Of a DNA stretch of 64,000 nt, positions 1-12,200 are shown one piece after another. Where the stretch lies: the NCBI GenBank assembly GCA_914767715.1, contig OU612071.1:13563493-13627492 (forward strand), given 5' to 3'. Origin of the DNA: Membranipora membranacea (Eukaryota > Bryozoa > Gymnolaemata > Cheilostomatida > Membraniporidae). A program made the translations under genes and the position numbers. Position 1 is the stretch's first letter; every line of letters starts with the position of its first letter. The notes beneath the pieces are model-generated. The model saw only the letters and a program-made list of their open reading frames with translations, was not told the DNA's origin and did not search any database.

Positions 1-478
1 TGAGGGTCACCACAAATAAAAGGCTAGATTGGTTTATACCACTGTGATAATGATGCGAAAGTGATTTTTGCAACTGCCGCAATTATTTATAGCTGATAAC
101 CTTGTTGAAAGTGGCATAGCACAGACCTGATGATAATTGATTTGATAATAATTTTATTTTGAATATGATGAATTAACAAGTAATTGTTTATTAAAACATC
201 AGTATGAAGTTAGGTCAATTATATGAGCTAGCCATAGACATCATAATTTAATATCTATGAAGGACAACCAGTTGGTAGACCTGCCTGCCATTTTACAGCT
301 CGCCCCTAACACAAAAGTGTTGATGCTAGTACTAACTACTTGGCCTTGTTTGCGTACAACGTCGCCTATATGCTCCAACCTGCCTATACACACTGAAAGC
401 AACTTGGCACCAAATATTGTGGCCTTCTGTAAGGCACCAACCCTGTCACGGCCCGTGAACATGGCTACCCTGCCACAC
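1..478. other. 3' flank of the NHL-like gene
   Basis: No supported exon is seen here. Minus-strand AATAAA signals at 153-158 and near 186 could end the neighbouring transcript. Open frames on both strands between 241 and 561 overlap each other and look like untranslated or repetitive sequence rather than a gene. Confidence 0.4.
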
Positions 479-3400
479 CTAGCAGTTTTGACCGTTAAAA
501 TATGATTCAAATTGTTGGCTCTAAAAGAAGCATATATGGTAAAGAAATGTTGCAAAATCAATCAAAGCATTTGTTTGTAAGGTATGAAATAAATACATAT
601 ATACTTATACTATACAATATATTGCTGTTCAGTAATATATCGTTCAATATAATTCATTCTGATACGATAAGGTGCAGTGAAACTCACATTGTTGATATCT
701 CTGTCAAAGAGTCGAATGCAGTGATTTTCTTGATCAGATATATAAATTTGTCTCCCATCTTCTGACTGCGCAAAGTCACTGATATGTGCAAACCTGCAAA
801 TACAAAGTTGAATATTAGATAAATTCGGTATCAGGTACTGTAGAGAATAAACGGTTCTAATCCTCTCAATTTTCGGCTTTGAGAAGTCTACTCTCTGAAG
901 TCGGCGGGAAAACACAGCCAAAGTCTCGGCTTTGATTGGCCGATGGTTTGGAGCCAATGCCAGGTCAAATGGCACTTTCTTGAAGGTACTTATTTATATA
1001 AAAGGGAACATGAAACTAACTGGATTGCACTGTCCACTTTGACAACATCCAAATAGGTACTTTCAGTAACTTTCAGTAAATCAGTTCAGAGCCCACGCAT
1101 AGCCCAGGAAAACTAAATCAGCCCAATCAGAATTTATTGGAGTCAGTATATATAGTGGTCATGGTTATGCTAATAACAGACAAAAAACCAGTTGGTGACA
1201 CATCTTTTATCCTGGTATTCAATTTAGGCCGCTGGGATCTCTCAAAATTAGAGACTCAACAAACAGTCAATAACAGGTCCCTCTCATAGTATATACTGTA
1301 GGTAAACCCCTGACTTTCAGAAATTCTGGGATTGAAGTGGAAAACCTTTTAATATTGGTACTATCAAGTCTTCATATTGCAGACATACCAGCAGAACAAC
1401 TCTTGAATTGATATATTTTAACACTACGCCTAACATTCTGAATACATCAGAGCTTCACTATTTATACTATCAAAATATAGATCTTGAATGTTTTGAGTGG
1501 TACCGACAGAAAAGGGCAGCGTAATACAACTAGAAGTATTGTTCCTTTCAGGAAACAGCCCTTCATATCTGGGCTAGATTTCATGAATAATTTATGAGAA
1601 TGTAGATTCTGTGGTCAGCCACATGAAATAAATCTGAGATATCGCCAGTTTCTTGTATACCCTTTTTATCAGTGTTTTTGTACTGTGATGTTATGCCTAT
1701 ATCTATATTACTCTCTGAGCATATGCAGTGCTCATGCAAAGGCAAGGTGCTTTAAAGTTTCCCTAAGACAGTAATAAATTATCGAGTAGAGATATATGTC
1801 TTGTATTATAAAATATTATTTACCAAGCTGCAATTTGGTTCACGGCTACCGACTTTGTGAGCAATGCAACTTGTTACCACAATTATGATGCGTTTAAAAG
1901 CACAAAACATACATTGTAACAAACAATTACAAGGGGGAATTGACGCTGACTGATTTCCTGCCACAAAGTGAATTTCAATTGCATCGTTAACATGAAATCC
2001 TGCAGAAAGGACAAATATCATATGTCTCAAAAGAGAAAGTTCACCTTATGATATAATTTGTTCGCTGTCTGCAGATAGATCATACACACCTATAGTGTGT
2101 AGGCAATAAGGCCATACCATTGAACTTTAGGGAGAGTCACAACTTTTTCTTTTACAGGGAAAGTAAACAGCTTGTTTTGAACCCCATGCCCATTTATGAG
2201 TTACTGTACCTTGCATCTAATGCTGGTCCATCAATATAGCCTTCCAGAGCAGAATGACCAACCAGGGGAGTGACATTAAAGTTGTTCCCTGTTGGATTAT
2301 GTAGCAGCTTGAGGGAGGAACCATCTACTAAGATAAAAGCGTCTATTCCGTCTGCAGCGAATCTGGACCTTCTCAGCGCGTGAGGCTCATAAACCTCTCT
2401 GCTTGTTTGTACAAGTGTCTGAATAGAACCAGGAAGTATTGGAAGCTGCTCGGCAGAAACTAAAGACGCTGAAAAAAAGTAAGAACGTAAGCAGTCTCTT
2501 GAATTGAGCAGATAACAACAGCTGATTATTTAGTCAGAATACAAGATTGTTATTCATGCAGGCAGCCTGGTAATTGTTATTCATGCAAAATTTTACCCGA
2601 CCAAGTTTTACTAGTGCACCTGCTGTTTTCATGGATTTATACACATATAATGTTCGGAGCCTCATAACTAACTCTTGCCCCCTTCATTCCCAGCATGCCC
2701 CTATATGTCTGTGCAATCGGTTCCTCCGTAATCAAAGGATTTCCATACTTTTTGTTGGACTAAATTTAATCCATGACAGATAGCAGGTAATTATGCCCAA
2801 CAGTATAAAATTCAGATCAAAGGATATTGCACAACAAGTAACCCCTTATCTTCACCTATTGATTCTGCTCTTATCATTTCAAATGTTTTTGCTGATATGA
2901 CTCAATTTTACGCATAATAATAATGTAGGAAGGAGGCAGGCTAGTCACGCAGTTAACTGGTGTTCTTTTTCACAAGAGAAAAAAGTAATGAGCCGTGTGC
3001 CCAATGCCAGGTGAAAACTACTGAGGAACAGGATGTTTTGCTTTTTAATATGTTCACCGTAGTGTACAATGGTGGTAAACAAAGGATGAATGAAAGCACT
3101 TTTGTGATGGGGTGTAAACTGAGTCTCTGACAAATTAGACATGGTTATCATAGCTTCAACGTTGACCTACCTACCTGATACTTTCATTAGATGTTGCGCT
3201 GCTGTCATATAAGGACCATTAATACAGGAGGTCTACCCTCTGGGTACACAAAGTATAATGATCCCCCTGCCTCTTTGCTAAAAGAGTAGCCAGGTACGGC
3301 AAGTAAGGCTATAGGGTCACTACCTAGAACAAGTTTGATCCAATTGCCTGCATTCCTGTTGCTCCCTTCCACTGGTCAAGCCGCAGGCCTTTGCCTGCGG

Positions 3401-4725
3401 CGTGACCAGTGGATCGGGAGCGACTCGGAATGCAGGCAAATAGACCAAACTTGGTCTAGTCACTACCCGACACAAGCCTCGATCTTAAGGTTAATCAGAG
3501 CGGTCAAATAAGACCTAGTGGGTAATCATGGCAGCCTACCTCGAGTCAGTCCCGGCTGCTGTTTCAGGTAGTCATTGCATTCAGAACCTAAGCCTATCAA
3601 CAACCAAATTATTTATCAAAACTCCCCGTTTCAATCGTTTGGACACCTGATGAAAAAGGCAAACCTAAACACCAAACCGAGCAATAGATGGCCCTACCAC
3701 TTTTTCAGGAGGTCAATTTTGAAAATAGCCCCTAAAATTGCCATAAGAGTTATGAATACACATTGACTATATTTATGTTTGTCAATAACAGTTGCCCCTT
3801 GTGTTATACATAGGGATTGTGAAGCAATAACACTGAAGTAGTTGTTTTATAATGGCAAATTACTGCTTGTCATGAGGTTTATAGTTCATCAATACATCTC
3901 AGACTGAATAATGTGTGCTATCTTTCTGTGTCATGGCCCGCCTCAAAACATACCTTTGGGCCAAACTTGAACAAAAAACCTAGAAACATTGCATGTTCTA
4001 AAATGATTGCAGGGAGGGATTGAGGATGTCAAAGTTCAATGTTGGCAAGTTTGTAGCATCTCGTCCCAAAAGCCTTATCTGTGGTGGTCGACAGAATCAG
4101 AATTTTGATGAAAAAGTGCTCAAACAAAAACGATTATTACAATTACAATTACAATACATATTCACCAATTTTTTTAATTCAAAGTATCAATCTCACTAGG
4201 GACACGATGATGTCCCTTTCTGTTATACTAAAATCCTGGGGCCAATTTCTTGTCAATTTCTGTCCCAAAAAGGGCTGAAATCCCTTAAAACTACCTCTTA
4301 ATTTTGAAAATTTTCCATACCCCCCCCCCTAACGGGAAGGCGCTGCAGCGCCCCTTCTGCATCCTCCCCGCCGGGTGCATTTCAAAACCCATGGATACAG
4401 CCCTGCTTACTTAACATGATTATGACTTCACATGCTCCATCAACTTGGTTCGGCCAAATGGTATGAAGCCAAAAAAAAATTGGCCAAATCCAAGAAAAGA
4501 TTGGACATGCATGCCCTAGCTAGGGTATGCTCTGACTTGCCTGTTGCATAGCTTAGTCAGCCTTGCCTATAACATACCAGGTTGTTCACCATCTATACAA
4601 CACAGTGTGGTGAGTGGTCCCTGGCACTGTTACAACTAAACTTCCCTGATGTCTTGCGTACAAACAAATTAGATCAACTTACCTAACGTGATAAATACAG
4701 CTAAAGTAGCTGCTATGAATTCCAT
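479..4725 (-). CDS. Small secreted NHL/beta-propeller-like protein, 4 exons
   Basis: Exons on the minus strand are 4725-4683, 2468-2210, 793-688 and 520-479, giving 149 residues with compatible phases (1, 2, 0). Exon 1 encodes only a signal peptide starting MEFIAATLAVFITL, completed by ASLVSA in exon 2, so the protein is probably secreted. Residues from about 85 read YIDGPALDARFAHISDF, then IYISDQENHCIRLFD. This is the usual NHL pattern of a DG..ARF turn followed by a YV.D..NH.IR strand. Only about one to two blades are present, far fewer than a closed propeller, so the protein either works as a short module or is truncated. The last exon (SQQFESYFNGQNC, then TAG) is the least certain part: its acceptor is acceptable and AATAAA signals lie downstream at 153-158. 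Introns of 167-2214 bp contain only repeats. Specific function is unknown. Confidence 0.62.
925..1010. repeat. Half copy of a MITE family (GAGCCAATGCCAGG)
   Basis: The text TTTGATTGGC, then GAGCCAATGCCAGGTCA and a GGCACTTTCTTGAAGGTAC end, matches the left arm of the foldback MITE at 60295-60470 and the copy at 62785-62865. The partner arm is not visible here. It sits in the intron of the NHL-like gene. Confidence 0.5.
3205..3530. mobile_element. SINE-like element interrupted by a palindromic MITE
   Basis: The flanks contain AGAGTAGCCAGGTACGGC and GCGGTCAAATAAGACCTA. The second string recurs at the 3' end of the tRNA-like SINE at 34795-34985. The SINE is split by the palindrome at 3323-3461, so the palindrome inserted later. 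Confidence 0.5.
3323..3461. mobile_element. hAT-like palindromic MITE with target-site duplication
   Basis: The element is a near-perfect inverted repeat of about 135 bp. It starts CTAGAACAAGTTTGATC and ends GACCAAACTTGGTCTAG, with an inner stem around CCGCAGGCCTTTGCCTGCGG. The host sequence TCACTAC is present on both outer sides, a 7-8 bp duplication. Eight-base duplications are typical of hAT transposons, so this is probably a non-autonomous hAT derivative. Confidence 0.65.
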
Positions 4726-5984
4726 CCTTGTTCAAATTAGAGGTAGTCTTGATTAGTGACCAGGGTATTGTGCAGTACCTTTGTCAAACTATGCCGAAAA
4801 CAGTCCGCTGTAAAATATCAAAAAGAAACATGACACTTCTCTAATTGAAGGAGCTTTTTTAAAAAGGAGAACACTACACTTTGTGTTGACTCATATCATA
4901 TCCCCACAATACATCAAGAAACTTTTACACTCTGTATTAGATGTATCGCATTAGCTCCTGAAAATTAGTCAATTTAAAGTCGTATGTCACATTAGAGCAA
5001 ACTTTATCTGAATGCAGTTTGGTTATAGGAGCAAGGTTGGCCAGCAGCCGTTCTTTCCTGTTCTCTCTTTCACTCAAATCGCATTTATATTACATTAAAT
5101 TTCCGTACAACTATTAAATCAAGAGCATCTCATGCAAAGAGATAAATTGAGTTAGACCTTTACAACATTTGGAATGGGTAATGAAATATTTTGGATCAAG
5201 AGTTGTTGGGAATGACAAGCGGTCGCCGATCAATTTCTAATTTATATGGGTCACGTTGCTGCATCTTGAGATCTGACTTACTATATGGGTTGTAGTAAAG
5301 AACTATTCTCAATCATTGCCTTGGCAATCACCAACTGTTCTCTCTAAACCTAGTCGGAGCCCCCCAGTCTCTTGCCCCCGCCCGACAGCGAAACGGCACC
5401 CTGACAGGTAATTGAAACCCCTAGACTAACAGATGTTAGAGTCAGATGTTAGAGTCATATGACAGATGGTAGAGTAAGAACACTGAACCATGCCCATGAA
5501 CTACAAAAACGTTCATATTCATAATTGGTCATATTTACCTGTGCACAATGTGTTTATGTTAGTCAGTTTACTAAAGGCGTTGTTAATCCAAACAGAGCCT
5601 TCAAGGCCACCAGATTCCTTGTTGTGTAGTCTTTGTTTCCAAATTGAAATATCCTCTGATAGTTCTATGCTGAGGAAATCGCTGTAAGTTGTGTCAGTTT
5701 TACAGTAATTGGCTGTATCTCTGTGCTTTTCTTTGCCGAGAATCGGTCCCTAGCGGCTGGCCAGCTTTGACAATGTTATTGACTTTCAGCGTCTCCTAGG
5801 AAATAAAATCAGCAAGTGCAGTGGTGCGTGAGAGCAATGATTAATCGCTTGCCATTAATACCTTTTAATGGAGATTGAACGTTTCATGTTCTGGTTAGTG
5901 ACACAATATGGTAGGCTCGTGAGCTACGCTCATTGTTTATACTTCAAAAGGGTGTAACTCCAAATAATCTCCTACCAATGTGAA

Positions 5985-6150
5985 GGATTGACATCAAGAG
6001 CAACAGCTTGTAGCGAAGAAAAGCTGTGAGCTGGGTAAAAGCTAGACTAAGCCCCCCGACTTTTGCCCTCCGCCCAACGGCCTGCGGCAGGATATATATT
6101 CTGCCTTTACCCAGCACACAGCTTTTTTTGCTACTTTTCTTTGCGACTGT
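5985..6150. repeat. Inverted repeat, about 165 bp
   Basis: The left arm (GTAGCGAAGAAAAGCTGTG, GCTGGGTAAAAG) pairs with the right arm (CTTTACCCAGC, CACAGCTTTTTTTGCTAC). The loop contains a GC-rich stretch with CGCCCAACGGCC. It looks like a small foldback MITE. Confidence 0.55.
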
Positions 6151-7876
6151 GACGTAAAAGCGAAGGTGAAGTGATACTAACCATATCCAATAACCAGTTT
6201 GGCGAGAGAAAACCATTAATCTACCAAATGTTCAGCAACCTAGATAGAGCGTTGGTTGCGTCCTCAGGTTATAAAAGAATGGATATGGTTAACCTAAAAA
6301 CCTGTGAAAAGAATTTTGGCTGTGCTTTCAATCTATAAATCAATCAACCGCATATATTATTGCCAAATTACTATGACATTCATGACATTCATGACGCCAT
6401 CAAATGTTTGTAACGGGGGGGGGGGGGGGGGGGAAGCAACAATATTCATGTTCGTAAATATCGCGTAGAATGTTGTACGGCCAATATGTATGGTGAAATC
6501 GATTAGGAAACACTATCAATAACTTCACTTCCTGTTGATCCCACAAACACAAAAAAAAAGATTCATCCCAATGGCTCTAGTTAAACAAACCATTAACTCT
6601 AAGTATGCAAGGATATAGGCATGTATTTTTGTATCCAACAGTAACCTATTATTACTAGCATAAACAGCTTTTTTCTTAGGAAACTGAAGGAATCTTTCCA
6701 ACATCAATGTTGACCGTGGACCATCACAAAGCCAAAAAGTTTCTGTAGTTTAATTAGACCTTCTATATTGCTAATACTTCGCCTTGAGAGTTCCAAAATA
6801 TCTTGGCCAGCTACAGTAACCTTAGCTGAAAGCGGACAGCTAATCAACAGAGATTTATGATCAGGGTGATAAATTCTCATGTAGCCTAGGAAACAGAACA
6901 AAATGTTTGAGTTAGCAATACTATCATTTTCGCAAAACTTCAAAGTTGGTGTTCGATGTCGTAAATCTTGTAATGGACATTAATTTAACCACCAAACTCA
7001 AATAACTTTATAATATAGATCCTGTATTAGCACGTGGTGTGGTTTAGAATCACGATACAATAATTTCACATATTAGGTTTCCAAATCTTAAAGTATTTAA
7101 CAGCCGACGCTGGACGTGTAAAGATCCTTATTAGCGCCGTTGTGTGGTTGAAGATCATGATACGATCGTTGCAAATCAGAGGCTCCAAAACTGTATAAAA
7201 TTTCAACAGAAAAAGTTGGAAGCGTCCATTGCAACACAAAACTTGAAAGTGTTCGCATGTTGAGAAACCAAATTACCAAAAGCCATTTGATCAAAAAAAT
7301 TGGGTGTATTTTGATGAAGGTAAACTTGATATAGGATAGGATTATGTGATGGCAAAATCTAAAAGTTTTGCTGATATACTCTGAGATGTGACTAGAGGAT
7401 TAAAGGTTTAATTTTTCTGGGCAGGCATTTGATGATGGGTTTTTCCAGTCAATGGTGTCATTGAATATGAAAAGTCTTATACTCTTTATTCCAAAGTTGA
7501 TCACACCACTTAGACATTGTTGCAACAGCTCATATAAAAATCATATTGTGAAAACTCTGATACATAATGCTACAGTGAAAAGGGAGAGCTTAAGTGAAAG
7601 CGATTCTACCTGTGGTGAAAGCGATGGTTACGGGAGGGCCTCACCAGATTTTTGCATGAACTGACAAAGGCAGAGAGTCAGGCAAGATGACATGGAAGGA
7701 TCAAAATGCAATAGAAAAGAATGACGACTTCCTGGTACAGGATTACCGCTGTTTGTTGTTTTTGTGTGGTGAGACCTTCACCTTTGGGTGAATCCAGACA
7801 GCTGTAGTTAACAGCGTATGTCCAAAGTAAACACACAATGTATGTTTGGTTGCGAAAAGGCCGAATAGCTTACTCA

Positions 7877-7960
7877 ACTAGTCTGTCTTGATAAGCTTTG
7901 TTTGGAGGGGGGGGGGGGGGGCAACCCACCAAACAGAGCTTGTCAAGACAGGCTATTACT
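7877..7960. repeat. Hairpin MITE with a poly-G loop
   Basis: AGTCTGTCTTGATAAGCTTTG on the left pairs with CAGAGCTTGTCAAGACAGGCT on the right. The loop is a run of about 17 G followed by CAACC. Confidence 0.6.
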
Positions 7961-8631
7961 CACTTTGACAGCTTTCCCTCTTTCAGTTGAGATGTGGTCT
8001 CTTTTTCACCTGCGCCTTACTTTAATGGAACTGTACAATATTATTTTTGTTAATGGTGTTACATAGCTTCATCTAGTCATGGTAGGCTGAGTTCCTCATG
8101 CCAATATATGGATTAGTTGCGGCGCTTGTCAATTGAGTGCTGCATAACCTACCAATATAACGCATTGGTACTCCCGCTAACAGTGTTAAGGTAGAGAGAA
8201 TAGCCTGTGCTGCAAATATAGGCTCATATTAAAAGTAATCTTTCCATGCAAAGATTTATTGGTTGATGGATCAGAGGCTAGGATCTGTGATAAGGTCTTA
8301 TCTAGCTGTTGTGTTGACAGAGGCAGTTAGAGCTCTGAGCTGAACACTACTTAGCTTATCTAAAGCCTTTTCCTGATATTCTAACTTGGTACATTATTAA
8401 CATTCAATGATTTAACTGGATCACCACGTTGAATCTCAATAATAAAAACTTTCTTTACTCAACTTCAAAGTTGTCTCCCAGTGTCAAATGTGAGGACAAC
8501 TCTATATAAGATATAATAAATTCTTGTTTTGTGCACTTTTGCATGGATGTTTCAATATGTTTTGGGACATTACAGTGAGTTGAAAGTAAAACAATGTCAG
8601 AAAACAAGTGACAGATTGAGAGGCTCCAATT

Positions 8632-8684
8632 TTATTTGGCGTTTGTTTCTATTTTAATTAAATACAAACAAACGCTAAATAAAG
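8632..8684. repeat. Perfect-type hairpin, stem about 22 bp
   Basis: TTTATTTGGCGTTTGTTTCT pairs with AACAAACGCTAAATAAA around an AATT centre. It may be a short MITE or a solo terminal inverted repeat; no further copy was noticed. Confidence 0.55.
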
Positions 8685-9113
8685 ATTTAACATGTCAAAC
8701 ACGTGGTATAGCCTGTCAGGTTCAACACTTTGACGCAAGTGGTCTTCTAAGCCCCAACCTATATGGTCATCATGTAATGTCAGTACTAGCCACCTAATTG
8801 ATGGTTAGGGACCCATCATGCAAGATTGATATTATTATTCATCACAATGCTGAAATTGCCAGGAGAAACTGATCTCACTTGCAGTTCAAAATAGCTTCCA
8901 GACAAGACATTTTTCATGTGTCCTTTTAGGAAGGACAACCATAATAATGTTATATTTGGATATGTGATGTCACATTACTCACTCCTTGTCAAATTTATAT
9001 GCATATTGTAAAGAAACATGAAAATTTATATTATGTTATATATTATTTATATGATATGATGTATCTATCTGATATTTTTGGTGAGAATTTATAACAGTTT
9101 TTCAGACAACTTC

Positions 9114-9219
9114 CTAGGCACAGGGGAAGCAGCACGGAAAACAGCAGCAGAGATATGAGAGGCAGCATCTACCGTCATCATCATTATCCCTACGTCCGTC
9201 ATAAGGTCCTGGGTGTTTC
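9114..9219 (-). CDS. Alternative last exon B of the Cys-rich membrane protein
   Basis: The acceptor is TTTTTGTAG and the exon begins in phase 2. It encodes RKHPGPYDGRRDNDDDG, then a tail of 18 residues with eight Cys (RCCLSYLCCC, then FPCCFPCA) and TAG. A second acceptor 10 nt inside (CACCCAG) would be in the wrong phase for exon 7 but in phase with exon 6. It is laid out like exon A: charged N/D/G-rich linker, then Cys with aromatic residues, then stop. It probably arose from A, or A from it, by tandem exon duplication. Confidence 0.6.
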
Positions 9220-12200
9220 CTACAAAAAGATGATGAGTTTAATTTTGAGTATCGAAATCAGACAAACTTATGTTATCCTAGCTAATGTATTGGCTCTGAT
9301 TGGTTGGATGATTGGTTGATTGGTTGACTGGTTGGTTTGTTGATTGGTTGATTCATTGGTCTTCAACCACCAAACAGCCAACCTTCTTCTCCCGACCCAC
9401 CAATCAGAGCCAACATATTGGCTAATGTTTTCGACAAGATGCCAGATAACCTTCAAGACTAAGTGGCAATATAAGGTAAGCATGATTCTCGGAGCAGCTT
9501 TTTAACCTAATAGATTGTAGCAACCAATGATAGACAAAGACACTAATAGTGATATTTATCTTTTTGAAGGCATAGGTGGGGATGCTCATGTGTTGGCTCT
9601 GATCTGATTGATTGTATGATTCCTCCCGCCAGCCAATCAAAGTCAAACATTGGATTAGCTTGAGGGGTTTTTCGTATCATGATGATTTTGGCATTACATG
9701 AGTACAAAGGTCACCCTGGCGGTTCAAATGCTGATACTGATCCGAGAAGCATGCTCACCTTATTAAGGTTTTATACAGAGAGAAGCCTCTAGCAGCAGCA
9801 TGGCAGCGGGATACAGAAAGGGAAACAGAACAGACAGCAGCAGCCTCCGTCATCGCGCTGCCTCTCTTCTGCATTGTTATTATACTGATCGCCGGAGTTA
9901 TTTCTCCTAAAATTCATTGCCATTTTGAAGCATATTAAAACTATTGAGGAGAGCTGTATGCCGGTCACGATATTTGATTCACAAAGAGTCTGCGGTGCAT
10001 GCGTTAGTTCAATAATAGATCAGTGATGTCCAGTAAGATAACCTGATTGGTTTGGCACGGGCGCAGGTATATGAGCAAACTTATGTTGCCTTATGAACTA
10101 ATCTCTGACATCAAAATTACACTGCATAATATCTCTCACCACATGAGGAAATGTAATCTGAGTTCTAAGATATGCCGCATACCCCCTCCCCTAATGCTAT
10201 AGTTTCCTTCTGAAGACACTTCGACCACATAAAATAATCCACGACCAGTTGTCAGAGACTCAATGCAACAGAGCGTCATGCGCTCATTGTTTGTAAACCT
10301 ATACCTTCCTTTTTTACCTAAAAAGGTGGATCTCTGTAGAATTTCCAAACACAAAATAAGTTGAGCAGCTGAGATGACGCTACACTCACCTGCTATATTC
10401 CATAGGCATGTTGTTAGCATTAGCATTGTTATTCTCTGCCCTCGGAGGCGCATTCAGATCACATCGACTAGAGTCACTACCACATCTCCTCTGCTTATCT
10501 GAAATCGTATCTTCAGAGTTGTATGATTTTGCAGAGCCTCTCATAATGTAGCTGGAATGCCTGAACGCTGCGAGGGTTGAAGTGGCACTAGCCTTGTCAT
10601 GAGGCCACTATTTTGCTTGAACGTGTGACAAGGCTTATCGCCGATAGCCGACCCTACCTCCTATTGACATGCTAGAAAGGATGGTGTTGATCATGGAAGG
10701 CCGCTATCAACAGGGAGATCATTGGGGGGATCACAAACAAAAACTTGATGCATGATGATTCACAGCTTTGGCTATCAATCGCTTGAATTGAAAAATACAC
10801 ATCCCTCTCAGCCCTTCGGAAACGTTCAATATGACCCCAATTGATAAAATTGGTGAATTTGATGAGGGCAAATTGTCTTTTTCAAATGATTCAATCTGAC
10901 GAATTAGTGAACATAAAGGTTTGGCATTTGATACTTACTGAGACTTGAGCGGCAGCAACATGGACAGCAACAACACAGCGTATCCATGAATGACTTGTCT
11001 TTTCCCTTAGCAGCTGAATTATTCACATTTCTCTGATGTTGATAGCTGTGATTCTGATTACACCTGGACAAAGTGTCAGACGAATGACAGGCAGACCTGC
11101 ATGATTGTTGGTCTCGGTGACAGGTGTGACTGCAAGGTGGGTGGTCGAAATGAGGGCACTGTGTGTGGTCTGGAGTGTCACTAAGCTGTGTATATCCATG
11201 GCGGCCAGATCTGATATTAGAATAAGGGAAAAGTTAAAGGTCCATATGAAATTTGAATGATACAATGAGATAGAGACACTTTGCTTTACAAGTGCGATTT
11301 TCTGTTTGAATTAGTGAGTAATAAAGGTGTGTGTCTGCCAGTTATTTTTTATACATCAGTATGACTTGCTTTGGCTTATTTCGATAAAGGAAAAAACCAT
11401 ACTCTCCAAAGTACAGGACATTGACACCAAACAGTTCTCGAAAGACCACTGGATAATATGTAAAAAGAACCAAAATAACAGATCGCTTAGTAGGACTAGA
11501 AATGCTACAAAGTATAATGGTTTTGATTGTATGAATCGTGCGAGTTTCAGTTCAGAATCATGTTTTACATCTGGTGAATAATGGGTTTTCAGGTTGGGCA
11601 AATCCGTTACTCTGAGTGCTGTGAATGGGAGTGGGTAGCAAGAGCATTTGGTATAAATCTCTCAAGATGAGAATCGGCATTTAACGTTGTTCGTCTTGCA
11701 TTGGAGCTTTAGACGTGATCAATACTATTCAAGCTGGGTGCAATAGGTCATTTCTATTTTGAGGGAGTTTCTATGCATCAGAAAGAGACAGACAACTTCA
11801 AAGTGAGATAATTTGCAATACCTTCTCTTGGAAATGTGTTTTGGATTTCTCCTTTTCTTCTTTGCTTCTTGGTCATGTCTCGTACAGTATCTGTCGTGTG
11901 ATTGGTCGTTATGCCCGCAGTAGTCACATGACCTTCTCTTACTGGAGCGATTATGATTGGTGGATTGTGGAAAGCCGCGGTAGTGCGTACACAGTGTTTC
12001 TTTTTGAGCATTGCTGTGTTGGTTATAATTTCTATTTTGTCTGCTTGCCCGTGATGTTCCCTGAGAATAACAGTGGCGCCAAATAATAGTATGTTATGGT
12101 ACAAACGGGCATTTGCTTAAAAATCAGTTGATAAAATGGTCATTGTCTTTTATACATTTGATGGCAGATGTCTCAGAAAGACTGAATCTGTCCATTGTAT

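Larger units (their letters stand above)
4726..9113. other. Intergenic stretch with hairpin repeats
   Basis: I found no exon chain with consistent splice sites in these 4.4 kb. The open frames present are short and overlap on opposite strands. Contents seen are a poly-G run at 6416-6434, the inverted repeats listed separately, a T/A-rich tract at 9001-9065, and a minus-strand AATAAA at 8634-8639 that may serve the gene ending at 9114. Confidence 0.5.

Noticed and set aside
241-561. Overlapping open frames on both strands (106 and 82 codons)
   Set aside because: Frames on opposite strands with no splice or domain support. The region is better explained as the 3' UTR or flank of the NHL-like gene.
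11778-12104. 108-codon minus-strand frame starting MYHNILLFGATV
   Set aside because: It is a shadow of the real exon 12060-11822, which uses another frame containing the CX2CX6HX3C motif and has matching splice phases.
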